Of a stretch of DNA of 6,541 nucleotides, positions 5,628 to 6,541 are shown in pieces; the first letter of the stretch is position 1, and each line of letters begins with the position of its first letter. Made by a program: the position numbers and the translations under genes. Origin of the DNA: JBCBTJ01 sp964597685 (lineage in GTDB: Bacteria > Pseudomonadota > Alphaproteobacteria > Caulobacterales > Hyphomonadaceae); the NCBI GenBank assembly GCA_964597685.1, contig CAZQZC010000155.1, forward strand, positions 1-6,541, in the 5' to 3' direction. The notes under the pieces were generated by a model. The model did not search any database and was not told where the DNA came from. It saw only the letters and a program-made list of their open reading frames with translations.

Positions 5628-6541
5628 CTATCGACCTCCAGCGCGGGCGCGCTCAGGATCCAGCGGCAGGTAAGGCACCGCGCCGGACTCACTGTCCAGA
5701 ATAATCTTATCGGTGTCGCCGAGCACGCGTTCCATCGTCTCCAAGAACATCCGCTCCCGCGTGACGCGCGGCGCTTTGCGATATTCTTCGTAGATCTGTG
5801 TGAAGCGCGACGCTTCGCCTGTTGCGTCAGCGACGACCTGGTCGCGATAGGCCTCCGCCTGTTGAACCAGTCTCGACGCCGTACCACGGGCCTCTGGCAC
5901 GATCTGGTTGGCGTAACGTGTCGCTTCGTTGATCGTCGCAGCCGCGTCTTGCTCCGCTTTGTTGACGTCGTTGAAGGCTTCGATCACCTGCACCGGCGGG
6001 TCGGACTTCGCCATTTGGACATCGATGATCTCGACACCCGCGCGATACTCATCGAGCAGCGCCTGGGCCTGGGTTTCCACCGCGGCCTCAACGGTGTCGC
6101 GAGCAGTTGTAATCAGCGGCGTTAGCTCCGTCTTGCCGACAACTTCGCGCATGACGCTTTCAGCAACCGAGCGCACGGTCGCTTCCGGGTCGCGGACATT
6201 GAGAACGAAATTCTGAGGTACATCGGTTTTCACTTTCCAGAACACCGAAAACTGGACATCGGCAATGTTTTCGTCGCCGGTCAGCATCAGGCTTTCGCTT
6301 TGCGTGTCGCCGATTCGTATTTGGTTTTGCTGCTCAACCCGGATGATTACATGGCTTTCGATGGGCGCGGGCAAGTGGACGTGAAAGCCTGGACCGAGAT
6401 TGGCCTGCCAGCGCCCAAACCGAAAGATTGCAGCCTGCTCGCTGGCGTCAACGACAACAACGCCGGTGGACGCCCAAGCGAAGAGCGCGACGATCGCCGC
6501 GATCGCAAAGCCGGCAGGCCCGATCATTCTGCCGCCGCCCC
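5628..6541 (-). CDS. hflK: FtsH protease modulator HflK (SPFH domain), 5' end outside the window
   Basis: HflK is the partner of HflC in the membrane complex around FtsH. Counting from the first in-window Met (ATG 6527), a membrane anchor spans about residues 5-26. The SPFH domain follows, with A-I-F-R-F-G, G-P-G-F-H-V-H-L-P-A-P-I-E, L-T-G-D-E-N-I and F-W-K-V. Then come a long charged helix (V-N-K-A-E-Q-D-A-A-A-T-I-N-E-A and onward) and the ending Y-L-P-L-D. That would give 299 residues. HflK usually carries a cytoplasmic Gly/Pro-rich arm before the anchor and is nearer 350-420 residues. The frame upstream of 6527 is open to the edge and reads Gly-Gly-Gly-Arg (GGC GGC GGC AGA) with no Shine-Dalgarno sequence. 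The Met at 6527 is therefore probably internal and the gene is truncated by the window. Confidence 0.94.
   Translation of the reverse strand, partial: GGGRMIGPAGFAIAAIVALFAWASTGVVVVDASEQAAIFRFGRWQANLGPGFHVHLPAPIESHVIIRVEQQNQIRIGDTQSESLMLTGDENIADVQFSVFWKVKTDVPQNFVLNVRDPEATVRSVAESVMREVVGKTELTPLITTARDTVEAAVETQAQALLDEYRAGVEIIDVQMAKSDPPVQVIEAFNDVNKAEQDAAATINEATRYANQIVPEARGTASRLVQQAEAYRDQVVADATGEASRFTQIYEEYRKAPRVTRERMFLETMERVLGDTDKIILDSESGAVPYLPLDPERARAGGR

Overview
The window looks like a piece of an alphaproteobacterial genome, GC-rich (roughly 60 %, judged by eye) and densely coded. The lineage call rests on gene content and order: acetolactate synthase, miaA, serB and an hflK-hflC-DUF2065-degP block. 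It also rests on protein style: a short alphaproteobacterial-type HflC, and an HflK that appears to begin with a Gly-rich arm. I see no mobile element, CRISPR array, tRNA, rRNA or phage gene, and no wholly new system. The two most interesting things are a leader-peptide attenuator in front of acetolactate synthase and a chimeric junction at the left edge.

Layout from left to right. (1) Positions 3-119 (+) encode a fragment of the selenocysteine-specific elongation factor SelB. At about 107-119 this runs head-on into the acetolactate synthase large subunit gene (107-853, -), which loses all family similarity at that point after about 249 codons. Both genes are broken at the same 13 bases, so this is a rearrangement or, more probably, an artificial chimera. 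(2) Positions 854-1108 are non-coding apart from a 17-codon leader peptide with a Val-Val-Leu-Val-Ile run. A candidate promoter lies before it, and a pause hairpin and an intrinsic terminator lie after it: a complete ribosome-mediated attenuator for the ilv gene. (3) miaA (1109-2044, -) modifies tRNA A37. (4) serB (2110-3045, +) is divergent from miaA across 65 bp and makes the last step of serine synthesis. (5) A DegP/HtrA periplasmic protease (3014-4471, -) converges on serB and overlaps its 3' end by 32 nt. (6) DUF2065 (4542-4733, -), hflC (4735-5625, -) and hflK (5628 to the right edge, -) are packed with 1-2 nt gaps. The hflK frame stays open to the right edge and encodes Gly-Gly-Gly-Arg before the first Met, so its true start lies outside the window.

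How the genes work together. HflK and HflC form the inner-membrane SPFH complex that surrounds and modulates FtsH. DUF2065 is a small membrane protein often encoded next to hflC. DegP degrades or refolds damaged envelope proteins in the periplasm. The right half is therefore a membrane and envelope quality-control transcription unit read leftwards, in which degP may also have its own promoter. The left half holds unlinked housekeeping functions: branched-chain amino acid synthesis with its own feedback switch, tRNA modification and serine synthesis.
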